Source: UM-FILTER-49-7 sp964599895 (lineage in GTDB: Bacteria; Acidobacteriota; Holophagae; Thermotomaculales; Thermotomaculaceae). Taken from it: DNA of 39,939 nucleotides. This document shows positions 9,210 to 17,617 of the stretch, piece after piece. Location of the stretch: positions 1 through 39,939 of the forward strand of contig CAZRHT010000024.1 of assembly GCA_964599895.1 (NCBI GenBank), read 5' to 3'. Below the pieces are notes generated by a model that did no database searches, was not told the origin of the DNA, and was given only the letters and a program-made list of their open reading frames with translations. The stretch's first letter is position 1, and each line of letters opens with the position of its first letter. The position numbers were made by a program, and so were the translations under genes.

Positions 9210-10268
9210 CTATTTATCATCTTTCAGATGCCCGGGCTCGTAGTCACAGAAAGGTTCAGGATCCAGGTAATCCCCTGTCACAGCATATGCACGTGCCCGG
9301 CAGCCGCCACAGACGCCCCGATACTCACACACCCCGCACTTGCCTTTATAGACATCAAAGTCCCGCATCTCAAGGAACAGTTTTGAGTTCCAGATCTCTT
9401 CCATGGATTGTGTGAATATATTTCCGCCTGAAACGGGAAAATAAGAACAGGGCAACACCTCACCGTCGGATCGGATCAGGCAGATGGTCTGCCCGGCCAC
9501 ACAGCCTTTGTTGGCACCGGTGGAGAAGGTAAGGTTTCGCCGTTTAGCAGATTTTTTTTCCTTCATGGCTTCTTCCATGTAAATCCGATAGTAGTGAGGG
9601 GCACAGGTGGGCCGTACCAGGATTTCATTTTCCTGCTGCTCCAGCCTGTAATGCCAGCGGAGGATTTCATCGTAATCCTTTGTATCAATCAATTCGCTCA
9701 TCACATCTTCTCCCCGGCCTGTGGGGACAATCATGAACATATACCATGCCGTGGCGCCCAGTTCCTTGGCCAGTCTGTATGTGTTCTCCATATCCTTCTG
9801 GTTTCTCTTGGTGAAAGAAGAATTGATGAGAAACGGAATATTATGGTTCTTCAGAAATTCAATTCCGCGCATCACGCCAGCGTACGCGCCCTTGTGGTTC
9901 CGGAAATTATCGTGAATCTCTGCCGTGCTGCCGTCCAGGCTCAATGACACCATCTTGATGCCGGTTTCAATCATTTTCTCGCAATGTGTGTCATTGATGA
10001 GGGTGCCGTTTGTGGCCATACACATCCGAAAACCCTTATCTGTTCCATATTGTGCCAGCTCAAAAATATCCTTTCGAAGAAGGGGTTCACCCCCCGACAA
10101 TACCACCACCGGACTGCAGAAATCGCCAATTTTATCCAGTACCGACAGCGCCTGTTTGGTATCCATCACTTCCGGCATGTGCATGGTTGAGGATGATCGG
10201 CAATGCACACAGGACAAGTTGCATCTCGGTGTTGTTTCCCAGGCGATCCATTTCAGTTCTCCACGCAT
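9210..10268 (-). CDS. ahbD: AhbD-like radical SAM/SPASM protein, probable coproheme decarboxylase
   Basis: AhbD converts iron-coproporphyrin III to heme b by radical decarboxylation of two propionates. The 352-residue protein has the radical SAM cluster motif CNLSCVHC (C16, C20, C23), the SAM-binding GGEP, and TPRCN at the start. The family-typical TCAPHYYRIYMEEAM segment and a C-terminal SPASM region with GKCGVCEYRGVCGGCRARAY and PFCDYEP follow; these C-terminal blocks are what I recall of AhbD. Related NirJ and peptide-modifying enzymes are alternatives. The ATG follows GGAGGGACTT. It lies near the hemE-H-Y-X-A-C operon on the same strand but has its own upstream region. Substrate is inference. 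Confidence 0.75.
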   Translation of the reverse strand: MRGELKWIAWETTPRCNLSCVHCRSSSTMHMPEVMDTKQALSVLDKIGDFCSPVVVLSGGEPLLRKDIFELAQYGTDKGFRMCMATNGTLINDTHCEKMIETGIKMVSLSLDGSTAEIHDNFRNHKGAYAGVMRGIEFLKNHNIPFLINSSFTKRNQKDMENTYRLAKELGATAWYMFMIVPTGRGEDVMSELIDTKDYDEILRWHYRLEQQENEILVRPTCAPHYYRIYMEEAMKEKKSAKRRNLTFSTGANKGCVAGQTICLIRSDGEVLPCSYFPVSGGNIFTQSMEEIWNSKLFLEMRDFDVYKGKCGVCEYRGVCGGCRARAYAVTGDYLDPEPFCDYEPGHLKDDK

Positions 10269-10429
10269 AAGTCCCTCCAGCTCTGTTTTCTTCCGGGGTA
10301 TACCTTACACGATTCACTCAGTTTTGCATAGCATGAGCAAAGGACAAGTTTGAGTCTGAGTTCGGAAATGATTCAGATAAGAACGAGACCGGTTGATTAT
10401 TTCTTCCAGCATCCCTCGTTCTGTAATGT

Positions 10430-10458
10430 TTGACAGCATATACATTAAAGAGTAGAAT
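10430..10458 (+). promoter_or_regulatory. Consensus promoter of ydbH, possibly giving a leaderless mRNA
   Basis: TTGACA (10430-10435), a 17-base spacer, then TAGAAT (10453-10458), followed by six bases and the ATG at 10465. The usual start point, seven bases after the -10, is the A of the ATG itself, and no ribosome-binding site is present. Confidence 0.75.
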
Positions 10459-10464
10459 TGCAGC

Positions 10465-13125
10465 ATGAACCGTAAAATAATGAACAAGATACAAACGGGC
10501 TCTCCCTATTTTCTTCTGTCACTGGTACTGGTGTGCGTGCTGTTTCTGGTGTTCGTCCCCATGGTGGGGCGTTTGCTGGAAAGAACTGTTCAACGGAAAG
10601 TAACGGAAACTGCCGCCGGATTCGGACTCAAACTTAACCGGGTTCAGGTGGTGAGTCTCGGCGTTACCGGAGCCCACTTCAGGGATGTAAGAATCGGGAA
10701 ATCGGGTGAAAATAAACTGATACTTCCAGACATCCATGTCTCCTATACGTTAAGCGGCATCCTGAAAAGGAAAATCAACGCGGTCCATGTGGTGGGATTG
10801 ACAATTCATGCACAGATCGACCGGGACGGAACGGTTCGGATATCGGGGCTCCCGCCTCTGTCAACATTTACGGCTCACAACAAGGATCAAACCAAGACTG
10901 CCGGTTCTCTGCCCCCAATACCCGATATATTCCTGGACAATGCCTTTGTTTTTCTGAAAAGCCCGTACGGGTCTCTATTAATTCCGGGCAGCCTTGTCTG
11001 CAAGTTCGATGGGAATACGTTAACACTTCAAACTGACCTTTTCCCGGAGGGAGGAACCGTACAGGGGAAAGGAAGGTTTGAACTTCCCGCTGTGGACGGA
11101 AATGTGAATATTTCCTGGGAGGGATTTGAACCGGATCGGTTCATCGGCCAATTGGTCACAGACAAATCAATATCGTTCTCGGGTACTCTTTCCGGAAAGG
11201 CATCCATCACCCTGGCAAGAGGCAAGCCTACCGCCGGTTCAATTGAGGCAAATACAAGAAACGCACGCGTTTCCATTTCCGGCACATTGCTCACACTGGA
11301 TGCCCATTTTTATACAAGGATTATTAGAAATGTCCCGGAAGATATCCGGCTTTCCGCAACGGTTTACTCGTTAATCTCAGAAAAAATGGCGCTCGCCGCA
11401 CCGGCCACGATCCAACTGGACGGCAAAACACTGGATATGCTGGATTTTTCTGCCCCGAAAGTCAGAATTAAAACCCCGATTCCAGTCACCGTATCACTGT
11501 CCGGGCAGCTTTTAAATTTGACGAAAATTCCGGCTGTCCAGGGCGAGTATACCCTGCGACTCCCCCCAAACGCCACTTCAGCTCATTTGCCTGGCCTTCC
11601 ATCAATAACGGTACCGGTAAAAATCAGGGGAAAATTCACCGGAAACACGGGAAGAAAGCTGCCGCACTTCACACTTTCCGCCAACGCGTCACAGCCGTTG
11701 TCTCTTTCCATGGCAAAAGGAAAACTGGACATGGGCACTGTAGCGGTCAACGCGACACTATCAGGGAATCCACAAAACGCAAAATTTTCAGCAATTGTTT
11801 CGGCGAAAAATCTAACTGGAACCAGCAAAAAAACCACAGTCAAAGGTGACAGAATTTCCCTTCAAGTTGCCGGGAAATTGGGAGAGGCCGGTCTGAAACT
11901 CACCAGCACAAAAGGTGAATTCAGCGATTTCAATCTGGATGACGGCAACGGCAACCAAGTCGCCGGATTCTCCGGGAAGGCCCGTTTCAAAGGAAATCCA
12001 GGTGAAAACAGCGGCAGTTTTACTGCTGAAAAGACCGTCACACCGGATATTTCCTTCTCACACGTTCACGGAACATGGAAACCGGTAAAAAATGGAATCT
12101 CATTCGAAGGCGGCGCAGAACTTCCGGTGCATCCACTGGTGCTGACTTTTGAGGGTGAATTTGACTCTGCCCGGGAAAATGACATCTTCGCAATGGACTT
12201 TCATCTGCCGGAAACAGCTCTGCCGGAAGGCACGGATTTGGGTCCGCTTGTCTCATCTCTGAAAGGTTTTTCCGTAACAGGGAAAGTGGCAATGGCAGGT
12301 AGAATTGCCATGGCAAAAGATAACAGTCCCATGGCCACCGCCGAGCTGGAGGTCCATAACATGGCACTGGCCACAAAGGATGGCAATATGAAAATAACCG
12401 GCATCGAATCTTCCATTGAATTCAACAACCTCCTGAGCATGAACTCACGTCCATCCCAGCTGGCTACGATTCAGAAGATTAGCGCCGGTCCAGCAACACT
12501 CGAGAACGCTCAAATCCGATTTCAACTACTGGACGCGGACACAGTCTCAGTGGAATCCGCAGAATTTGCCTTTGCCGAAGGAGAAATGTCGGTAAGTTCT
12601 TTCCTTCTTTCCACCGCAAAACCTGACATGGACTTCGGCATCTATTGCAACCAGTTAAAACTCACTTCACTCTTAAACCTGGCAATGGGTGAAGGTAAGG
12701 CGAAAGGAGACGGCACTGTCAGTGGATACATCCCCCTTCGCCTTGTGGACGGAAACCTGGTTTTCGGAAAGGGGTTTCTCCAGTCGGTTCCCGGAAACGC
12801 CGGCACTATCCAGATAGCAGATAGCAAAGATATCACCGGCGGTGTGGTATTGGCCGAGGAAGCGGTTAAGGATTTCACATACCAGTGGGCCCGGGTCAAT
12901 CTGGAAAGCCGGAATGGAAATCTGAATCTCCTGTTGAAATTGGACGGCAAACCCAACCGGAAACTCCCACTCATTTACGACCAAAAGGCTGGTGATTTTG
13001 TACGAGACCCGCAAAACCGTCGTCTGGTCTCGCTTCAGGGACTGACACTGGATCTGAATTTCGTAGACATTGACATAAATCGCTTGCTGAAACAGCAGGG
13101 AAAGGTTAAATTTAGAAGCAAATAA
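10465..13125 (+). CDS. ydbH: YdbH-type AsmA-like envelope protein
   Basis: YdbH belongs to the AsmA-like bridge proteins (with TamB and YhdP) that carry phospholipids between inner and outer membrane. The 886-residue protein has one N-terminal membrane anchor (about 16-36) and a long beta-rich periplasmic body with repeated short amphipathic strands. Its C-terminal block, with ITGGVVLAEEAVKDFTYQWA and LDLNFVDIDINRLL, resembles the YdbH C-terminus. The two following genes are the known companions ynbE and ydbL, which strengthens the call. A second ATG at 10480 is an alternative start; neither has a ribosome site. Confidence 0.82.
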   Translation: MNRKIMNKIQTGSPYFLLSLVLVCVLFLVFVPMVGRLLERTVQRKVTETAAGFGLKLNRVQVVSLGVTGAHFRDVRIGKSGENKLILPDIHVSYTLSGILKRKINAVHVVGLTIHAQIDRDGTVRISGLPPLSTFTAHNKDQTKTAGSLPPIPDIFLDNAFVFLKSPYGSLLIPGSLVCKFDGNTLTLQTDLFPEGGTVQGKGRFELPAVDGNVNISWEGFEPDRFIGQLVTDKSISFSGTLSGKASITLARGKPTAGSIEANTRNARVSISGTLLTLDAHFYTRIIRNVPEDIRLSATVYSLISEKMALAAPATIQLDGKTLDMLDFSAPKVRIKTPIPVTVSLSGQLLNLTKIPAVQGEYTLRLPPNATSAHLPGLPSITVPVKIRGKFTGNTGRKLPHFTLSANASQPLSLSMAKGKLDMGTVAVNATLSGNPQNAKFSAIVSAKNLTGTSKKTTVKGDRISLQVAGKLGEAGLKLTSTKGEFSDFNLDDGNGNQVAGFSGKARFKGNPGENSGSFTAEKTVTPDISFSHVHGTWKPVKNGISFEGGAELPVHPLVLTFEGEFDSARENDIFAMDFHLPETALPEGTDLGPLVSSLKGFSVTGKVAMAGRIAMAKDNSPMATAELEVHNMALATKDGNMKITGIESSIEFNNLLSMNSRPSQLATIQKISAGPATLENAQIRFQLLDADTVSVESAEFAFAEGEMSVSSFLLSTAKPDMDFGIYCNQLKLTSLLNLAMGEGKAKGDGTVSGYIPLRLVDGNLVFGKGFLQSVPGNAGTIQIADSKDITGGVVLAEEAVKDFTYQWARVNLESRNGNLNLLLKLDGKPNRKLPLIYDQKAGDFVRDPQNRRLVSLQGLTLDLNFVDIDINRLLKQQGKVKFRSK

Positions 13126-13148
13126 ATGCGGTTGAAAAGGGAGGGAAA

Positions 13149-13331
13149 ATGAGAGAATTTCTAGCCTGTCTGATACTTACATCGGCCATGGCATCTGTTT
13201 CATGTATCAAGATGGAACACGAAGTGACCATCAAACCAGTACATGTAACTGTGGAAGTCCGCGTCAAAATTGACAAGGAACTGGATAACTTTTTTGGTGA
13301 TCTGGATGCCGCAACTGAAAACAAAAAATAG
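13149..13331 (+). CDS. ynbE: YnbE-like small lipoprotein
   Basis: A 60-residue protein with a signal peptide ending in ASVSC, a slightly non-canonical lipobox, so Cys19 is probably lipidated. The mature part, KPVHVTVEVRVKIDKELDNFF, matches the PITINMNVKIEHEI pattern of E. coli YnbE, the outer-membrane lipoprotein partner of YdbH. AGGGAGGG sits just before the ATG. It lies 23 bases after ydbH and 13 before ydbL, so it is in the same operon. Confidence 0.8.
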   Translation: MREFLACLILTSAMASVSCIKMEHEVTIKPVHVTVEVRVKIDKELDNFFGDLDAATENKK

Positions 13332-13344
13332 CTGGAGGTTATTT

Positions 13345-13704
13345 ATGAAAAAAATCGTCATTTTTGTAACCTTTTTCGCACTTTTTGGTTCCCTCGCCCT
13401 TGCGGACGGGAACGCGATCAAGGAAAGAATGAGAAAACGGCTGCCGGCAATAACAAACATGAAAAATCAGGGCCTAATTGGTGAAAACAACCGCGGGTTC
13501 CTGGAATACCGTAGCAGCAATCGGCCAAACCAGCAGGTGGTGAACGACGAAAACGCTGACCGACTCACGGTATATCAGATGATTGCAAAGAAAACAGGGT
13601 CCACCCCTGAACTTGTGGGAAAACAGCGGGCCGTTCAGATTGCTGAGCGCTCCCCCAAAGGGCACTGGATTCAAGCGCCGGAAGGACGGTGGTATCGGAA
13701 GTAA
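13345..13704 (+). CDS. ydbL: YdbL family (DUF1318) periplasmic protein
   Basis: A 119-residue protein with a signal peptide cleaved after about residue 20 (LALA). The conserved DUF1318 features follow: MKNQGLIGENNRGFLEYR, then ENADRLTVYQMIAKKTG, and a C-terminal GHWIQAPEGRWYRK. YdbL is thought to act as a chaperone or accessory factor for YdbH-YnbE. GGAGG lies six bases before the ATG. This is the last gene of the ydbH operon. Confidence 0.88.
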   Translation: MKKIVIFVTFFALFGSLALADGNAIKERMRKRLPAITNMKNQGLIGENNRGFLEYRSSNRPNQQVVNDENADRLTVYQMIAKKTGSTPELVGKQRAVQIAERSPKGHWIQAPEGRWYRK

Positions 13705-13712
13705 GAAAAGAA

Positions 13713-13847
13713 GTGTTCAGTGTTCCGTTTTCTGTGTTCTGACCAGAAAGGGAAAAGAGAAACCAATTTTTCATTTGCATTCAGATTTGGAGATTAATTT
13801 CCCAAAATATGCCCCTCTTTTTTCCATCTTTTCAAAACACTGAACAC
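13713..13847. repeat. Tandem GTGTTCN heptamers with a distant inverted copy
   Basis: From 13713 to 13740 there are four consecutive 7-base units: GTGTTCA, GTGTTCC, GTTTTCT, GTGTTCT. The first 12 bases (13713-13724) recur as an exact inverted copy AACACTGAACAC at 13836-13847, about 110 bases away. The element fills the gap between the convergent genes ydbL and the EamA transporter. It could be an intergenic repeat family or form a long-range hairpin; no poly-T tract marks a simple terminator. Confidence 0.6.
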
Positions 13848-13882
13848 AGGGGCCAGAGGCGCTCAGAAAACTTCTTTCCTAC

Positions 13883-14794
13883 TTATCCTTCGACAAAGAA
13901 GATTTCTTTTCCAGGAGGTCTTTTCCCAGCCAGCTGCGAGAGAAAAAGACCTGCTATCACTATGGCAATACCAACTAGTTTCCGGGCATGCAGCGATTCC
14001 CCAAGCACCATCCAGGCAAACAGCGCCGTAATCACTGGAATAATATTTGTAAACACATTGAAACGGCTGATTCCGATCTCCCGAATGGCAATGGTCATCA
14101 ACACAAATGCGACTGCTGAACATAAAACGGCCAATGCCATCAGCGCCTGGATCACATCGAGGCCGGGTCTGGCAGAGATGAAGCCATGGAACTCTGTTAA
14201 AAAGAAAACGGGCAAAAAGAACAGAATTCCAATGAAATTCTGCACATTCACGATGGTCAGAGAGGAATATCGACCGGCCACCTTTTTAACAAGAAGGCCA
14301 TACCCCACTGCAGAAAGCACAGCAAATCCCAGCAGTAGAAGACCTGCCGGAGAAGCGGTCAACTGAAAGTCACGCCCAACAACAATCACCACAACACCAA
14401 AAAAAGAGATCACTAGACCCAGGACATTAATCCACGTCAACCGTTCTTTCAGCAAAAACCAGGCAAAAACAGGGGTTACCAACGGAATTGTCGTTATAAT
14501 CACGGCAGCAAGGGTAGCTGAAACAAGTTTCAGTCCAAAACTTTCCCCGATGAAATAGCAGAACGGTTCCAGAAATGCCAGCAGAATAAAGATTTTTAGA
14601 TCAGATCGTTGAATTCTCTCCCGCTTCCCCGTCACCAGGATAAACAGAGAGAGCACAATTGTGGAGATGATGAGCCGCAGGGTCAGGGTGGTTACCGGGC
14701 CATAACTGGTGAAGACAATTTTCGTCCAGACAAAGGACAAGCCCCAGAAAATCATGGGTAATATGGCGGCTGCGTACACAAGAATCCGGTTCAA
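13883..14794 (-). CDS. EamA/DMT-family inner-membrane transporter
   Basis: About 303 residues with ten hydrophobic helices in two EamA repeats (first repeat near PMIFWGLSFVWTKIVF, second near SAVGYGLLVKKVAGRY). The family exports metabolites such as amino acids or nucleotide precursors; some members flip lipid-linked sugars. The substrate cannot be told here. A TTG at 14794 preceded by GGAGG with five-base spacing is the best start. An in-frame ATG at 14806 has no ribosome site and would lie within about ten bases of the predicted mRNA start. Confidence 0.85.
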   Translation of the reverse strand: MNRILVYAAAILPMIFWGLSFVWTKIVFTSYGPVTTLTLRLIISTIVLSLFILVTGKRERIQRSDLKIFILLAFLEPFCYFIGESFGLKLVSATLAAVIITTIPLVTPVFAWFLLKERLTWINVLGLVISFFGVVVIVVGRDFQLTASPAGLLLLGFAVLSAVGYGLLVKKVAGRYSSLTIVNVQNFIGILFFLPVFFLTEFHGFISARPGLDVIQALMALAVLCSAVAFVLMTIAIREIGISRFNVFTNIIPVITALFAWMVLGESLHARKLVGIAIVIAGLFLSQLAGKRPPGKEIFFVEG

Positions 14795-14822
14795 GATATC
14801 CTCCATCAGCGTATCACAGCGG

Positions 14823-14831
14823 ATTATGCCA
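14823..14831 (-). promoter_or_regulatory. Candidate extended -10 for the EamA transporter
   Basis: TGGCATAAT on the minus strand (14831-14823), with no clear -35. It would start transcription near 14816 and leave a 20-base leader containing the GGAGG in front of the TTG start. Confidence 0.35.
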
Positions 14832-14885
14832 TATTATTCCGGAAAATGCTTTCTATCCGATGTACCAATCTGCATCTTTTTTCGC

Positions 14886-14891
14886 TATACT
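14886..14891 (+). promoter_or_regulatory. -10 element directly in front of mlaE
   Basis: TATACT followed by six bases (GAGCTC) and the mlaE ATG at 14898, the same geometry as at ydbH. The -35 is weak. Transcription is expected to begin at the A of the ATG, suggesting a leaderless message. Confidence 0.45.
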
Positions 14892-14897
14892 GAGCTC

Positions 14898-15668
14898 ATG
14901 AACATGCAGTGGACTGATTTGCGATTCGCTCAGAAGCTCAGGAGCCTGGGTGGTTTGTCGCTCCAGTTGAAAAATGTTTTCCGACACATTTTCCTCGGCC
15001 ATATTCGATATCGGCTGGTATGGAATGAAATGTACAAGCTCGGCACCCGGTCCCTGACCCTCATAAATGTAACTGCACTGTTCATCGGGATGGTATTCGC
15101 CGTGCAGATATCCTATTCTCTGAGTTTTCTCGGGGCAAAGTATTACCTCGGCACAATCATTGGGATTTCCATTGTCCGGGAGCTGGGGCCGGTGGTAACT
15201 GCATTACTGGTGGCAGGTCGGGCGGGATCCGGCATTGCGGCTGAAATTGGCTCCATGCGAGTGACAGAACAGGTGGACGCGCTTCGGGCCATGGGCATCA
15301 GCCCTTCGGAATACCTGATGGTGCCGCGAATTATTGCCATGGTAATTATGGTGCCGGTGCTGACGGCTTACGCAGATTTTATCGGCATCACTGGTGGACT
15401 GTTAATTTCCCGTTTCCAGATGAAAATCAGCTCGCATTTCTACCTTCACAAGGTTTTTCAGATGCTGGCCATCCATGATATCACCAGCGGTCTGGCAAAA
15501 TCCCTGTTTTTCGGTTTCTTTATTGCAATTATTGCCTGTTATCACGGGTTCTCAGTGCGCCGCGGTGCCGCTGAAGTGGGTCGCGCTGCAACAAAAGCCG
15601 TAGTAGCATCCTCCATAACAATCCTGGTGGCGGATTTCTTTCTCACCCGCCTGTTTATGTGGCTTTAA
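14898..15668 (+). CDS. mlaE: MlaE-type lipid ABC transporter permease
   Basis: The 256-residue permease has about five membrane helices and the family core: RELGPVVTALLVAGRAGSGIAAEIGSM, then VTEQVDALRAMGISP. MlaE works with MlaF and MlaD to move phospholipids between the inner membrane and the periplasmic route to the outer membrane. The first ATG (14898) has no good ribosome site; a second ATG lies two codons on. The stop comes two bases before the mlaF ATG, so mlaEFD is one operon. mlaB and mlaC are not present here. Confidence 0.93.
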   Translation: MNMQWTDLRFAQKLRSLGGLSLQLKNVFRHIFLGHIRYRLVWNEMYKLGTRSLTLINVTALFIGMVFAVQISYSLSFLGAKYYLGTIIGISIVRELGPVVTALLVAGRAGSGIAAEIGSMRVTEQVDALRAMGISPSEYLMVPRIIAMVIMVPVLTAYADFIGITGGLLISRFQMKISSHFYLHKVFQMLAIHDITSGLAKSLFFGFFIAIIACYHGFSVRRGAAEVGRAATKAVVASSITILVADFFLTRLFMWL

Positions 15669-15670
15669 CG

Positions 15671-16459
15671 ATGAAAGAAACTATAATTGAAATTCGGAAC
15701 CTCTATAAATCATTTGGAACGAATCGGGTACTCTCCGGTGTTGACCTGGAAATATTCAAGGGAGAAACGCTGGTCGTTCTCGGAGGCAGCGGTTCAGGAA
15801 AATCAGTTTTGCTGAAATGCATTACCGGCCTCATGACCGCGGACTCCGGTTCCATCCGGCTCCTCGGTGAGGAAGTTGTGGGTCGGGGAGAACGGGAACT
15901 CCTGCCCATTCGAAAGAAAATGGGTATTCTGTTCCAGGGTGGAGCCCTGTTTGACTCCATGAATGTCTTTGAAAATATCGCGTTCGGCTTCCACGAATAC
16001 GCAAAGGACATGCCACAGGACCAGATAGAGACGGAAGTCATGCGCCTGCTTGAGGTCGTAAAATTGCCCGACATCTGCGACAAGATGACAGCTGACCTCT
16101 CCGGTGGGATGCAAAAACGAGTAGCATTAGCCAGGGCAGTATCAATGAAGCCCGGCATAATTTTCTATGATGAACCCACCACAGGGCTGGACCCGGAAAC
16201 CGCCCGGTCCATCTATAGGCTCATCAAGGATCTGGAACAACGCCTGTTCGTCACTTCCGTTGTCGTATCCCACGATATTGAGCTGGCCTTTACCATCGCG
16301 GATCGAATTGCTTTTCTGAAAGATGGACAGATGGCCTTTGTGGGACCAGTGGACGAGCTTCGAAAGTGCACACACGAGGGGGTTTGTGCATTCATTGGAC
16401 CATTCTATCAGGCAGGGATGATGGGATATGAGAATCAAGAAATGAAAGGAAAAACATAG
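15671..16459 (+). CDS. mlaF: MlaF-type lipid ABC transporter ATPase
   Basis: The 262-residue ATPase has Walker A GGSGSGKS (38-45), a Q-loop in GILFQGGALFDSMNVFENI, signature LSGGMQKRVALARA, Walker B IIFYDEPTTGLD and switch His in VVSHD. The FQGGALFDS stretch is typical of MlaF/TTG2A. A GTG at 15659, overlapping mlaE, is a possible alternative start; neither has a clear ribosome site, implying coupling to mlaE translation. It powers the MlaE permease at the inner membrane. Confidence 0.94.
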   Translation: MKETIIEIRNLYKSFGTNRVLSGVDLEIFKGETLVVLGGSGSGKSVLLKCITGLMTADSGSIRLLGEEVVGRGERELLPIRKKMGILFQGGALFDSMNVFENIAFGFHEYAKDMPQDQIETEVMRLLEVVKLPDICDKMTADLSGGMQKRVALARAVSMKPGIIFYDEPTTGLDPETARSIYRLIKDLEQRLFVTSVVVSHDIELAFTIADRIAFLKDGQMAFVGPVDELRKCTHEGVCAFIGPFYQAGMMGYENQEMKGKT

Positions 16460-16474
16460 AGACTGGAGGTTGTG

Positions 16475-17527
16475 ATGAAGGAATTGAAAACAGGAATGGT
16501 CGTATTTCTGGCACTGGTAGTATTTGTCGTAACCGTATTGATGTTGGGAGAATTTGGAGATCGTATTACCTATGTTATAGATTTTAAAAAGGTAGTCGGG
16601 TTGACAATTGATGCGCCTGTTCAGCTCAATGGTGTTCAGGTGGGAAGAGTAACAGATATTGAGTTCTCTAAAGATGTAAAAAATAACCTGGTTTCCGTAC
16701 ACATTAACCTTTTTGCTTCGGCCAAGAGCCGGATCAATAGATCCACCGTGGCGGATATCAGTACCATGGGTGTCCTGGGAGATAAATACATCGCATTGGA
16801 AACAAAAGATTTTACACTGCCTCCACTTCCGGAAAATGCCGTCATCCAAACCAAAAGGACACTTAACGTGCAGGGCATGATCACCAAGGGAGAAGGAATC
16901 ATCGATGACCTTTCCTCACTGACACGTGACATGAACCAGTTGGTCGCACATGTAAAAAAAGGGAAAGGCCTTGTGGGAGTACTCATCAACAACCCCGAAA
17001 TCGGCAAGAACCTGGTGGACAGCATTTCCATTGTTTCCCGAAATCTCAGTGAAGGCACCGGTCTGGTGGGAAAACTCATCAACGACAAGGTGCTCTGCCA
17101 GACTGTTGCCACCGGCCTTGAAAACATCAGCCACGACCTGACCCAGATTCTCAATAATGTCAATACCGGAAAAGGGACTGCAGGCTTGCTCCTGAAGGAC
17201 CAGGTGTTTGCAGATAAGATTAAAACCGATATGCTGTCGGCGATGAATGGATTGAATTCCCTTGGGAAACTGCTTTCCAAATCATCTGAGAAAAGCATGA
17301 CCGCTATCGCTTTGCAGGATGAACAGGCGGGGAAAGACTTGAAAGCTGCAATCCACCATTTACGGTCTATCCTTGAAAAAATTGACAATGGAGAAGGCAC
17401 GATTGGCAAACTCGTCAACGACGCCTCCCTCTACGACAACGCAGACCAGGTTTTTCGGGGTGCTAAGAAGAGCGCCATTGGCCGCGCAGTGATTCGCCAC
17501 TACAGAAAGAAAGGAGAAAAGAAATAG
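16475..17527 (+). CDS. mlaD: MlaD-type MCE-domain lipid-binding protein with tail repeats
   Basis: The 350-residue protein has an N-terminal membrane helix (about 7-25) and an MCE domain (about 35-112) with VVGLTIDAPVQLNGVQVGRV. The long C-terminal region carries four copies of a GxGxxGxLxxD/N motif: 162-173, 193-204, 231-242 and 305-316. E. coli MlaD is about 183 residues, so this is the long MCE type with a helical tail that may extend across the periplasm. ATG at 16475 follows GGAGG by five bases. It is the last gene of the mlaEFD operon, ending 90 bases from the convergent lptFG gene. Confidence 0.92.
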   Translation: MKELKTGMVVFLALVVFVVTVLMLGEFGDRITYVIDFKKVVGLTIDAPVQLNGVQVGRVTDIEFSKDVKNNLVSVHINLFASAKSRINRSTVADISTMGVLGDKYIALETKDFTLPPLPENAVIQTKRTLNVQGMITKGEGIIDDLSSLTRDMNQLVAHVKKGKGLVGVLINNPEIGKNLVDSISIVSRNLSEGTGLVGKLINDKVLCQTVATGLENISHDLTQILNNVNTGKGTAGLLLKDQVFADKIKTDMLSAMNGLNSLGKLLSKSSEKSMTAIALQDEQAGKDLKAAIHHLRSILEKIDNGEGTIGKLVNDASLYDNADQVFRGAKKSAIGRAVIRHYRKKGEKK

Positions 17528-17617
17528 GCTTGAGGCCGGACGGAAACCAAGGTTAAGTGAAGAGGCATGCAAACGTTGTGATCAATACAAATAGAAGAGC
17601 AGAAGCCCAACTGTTGA

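Noticed and set aside
16142..16849. 235-codon minus-strand frame across mlaF and mlaD
   Set aside because: Spans two well-supported plus-strand genes and their junction; composition is that of a shadow frame.
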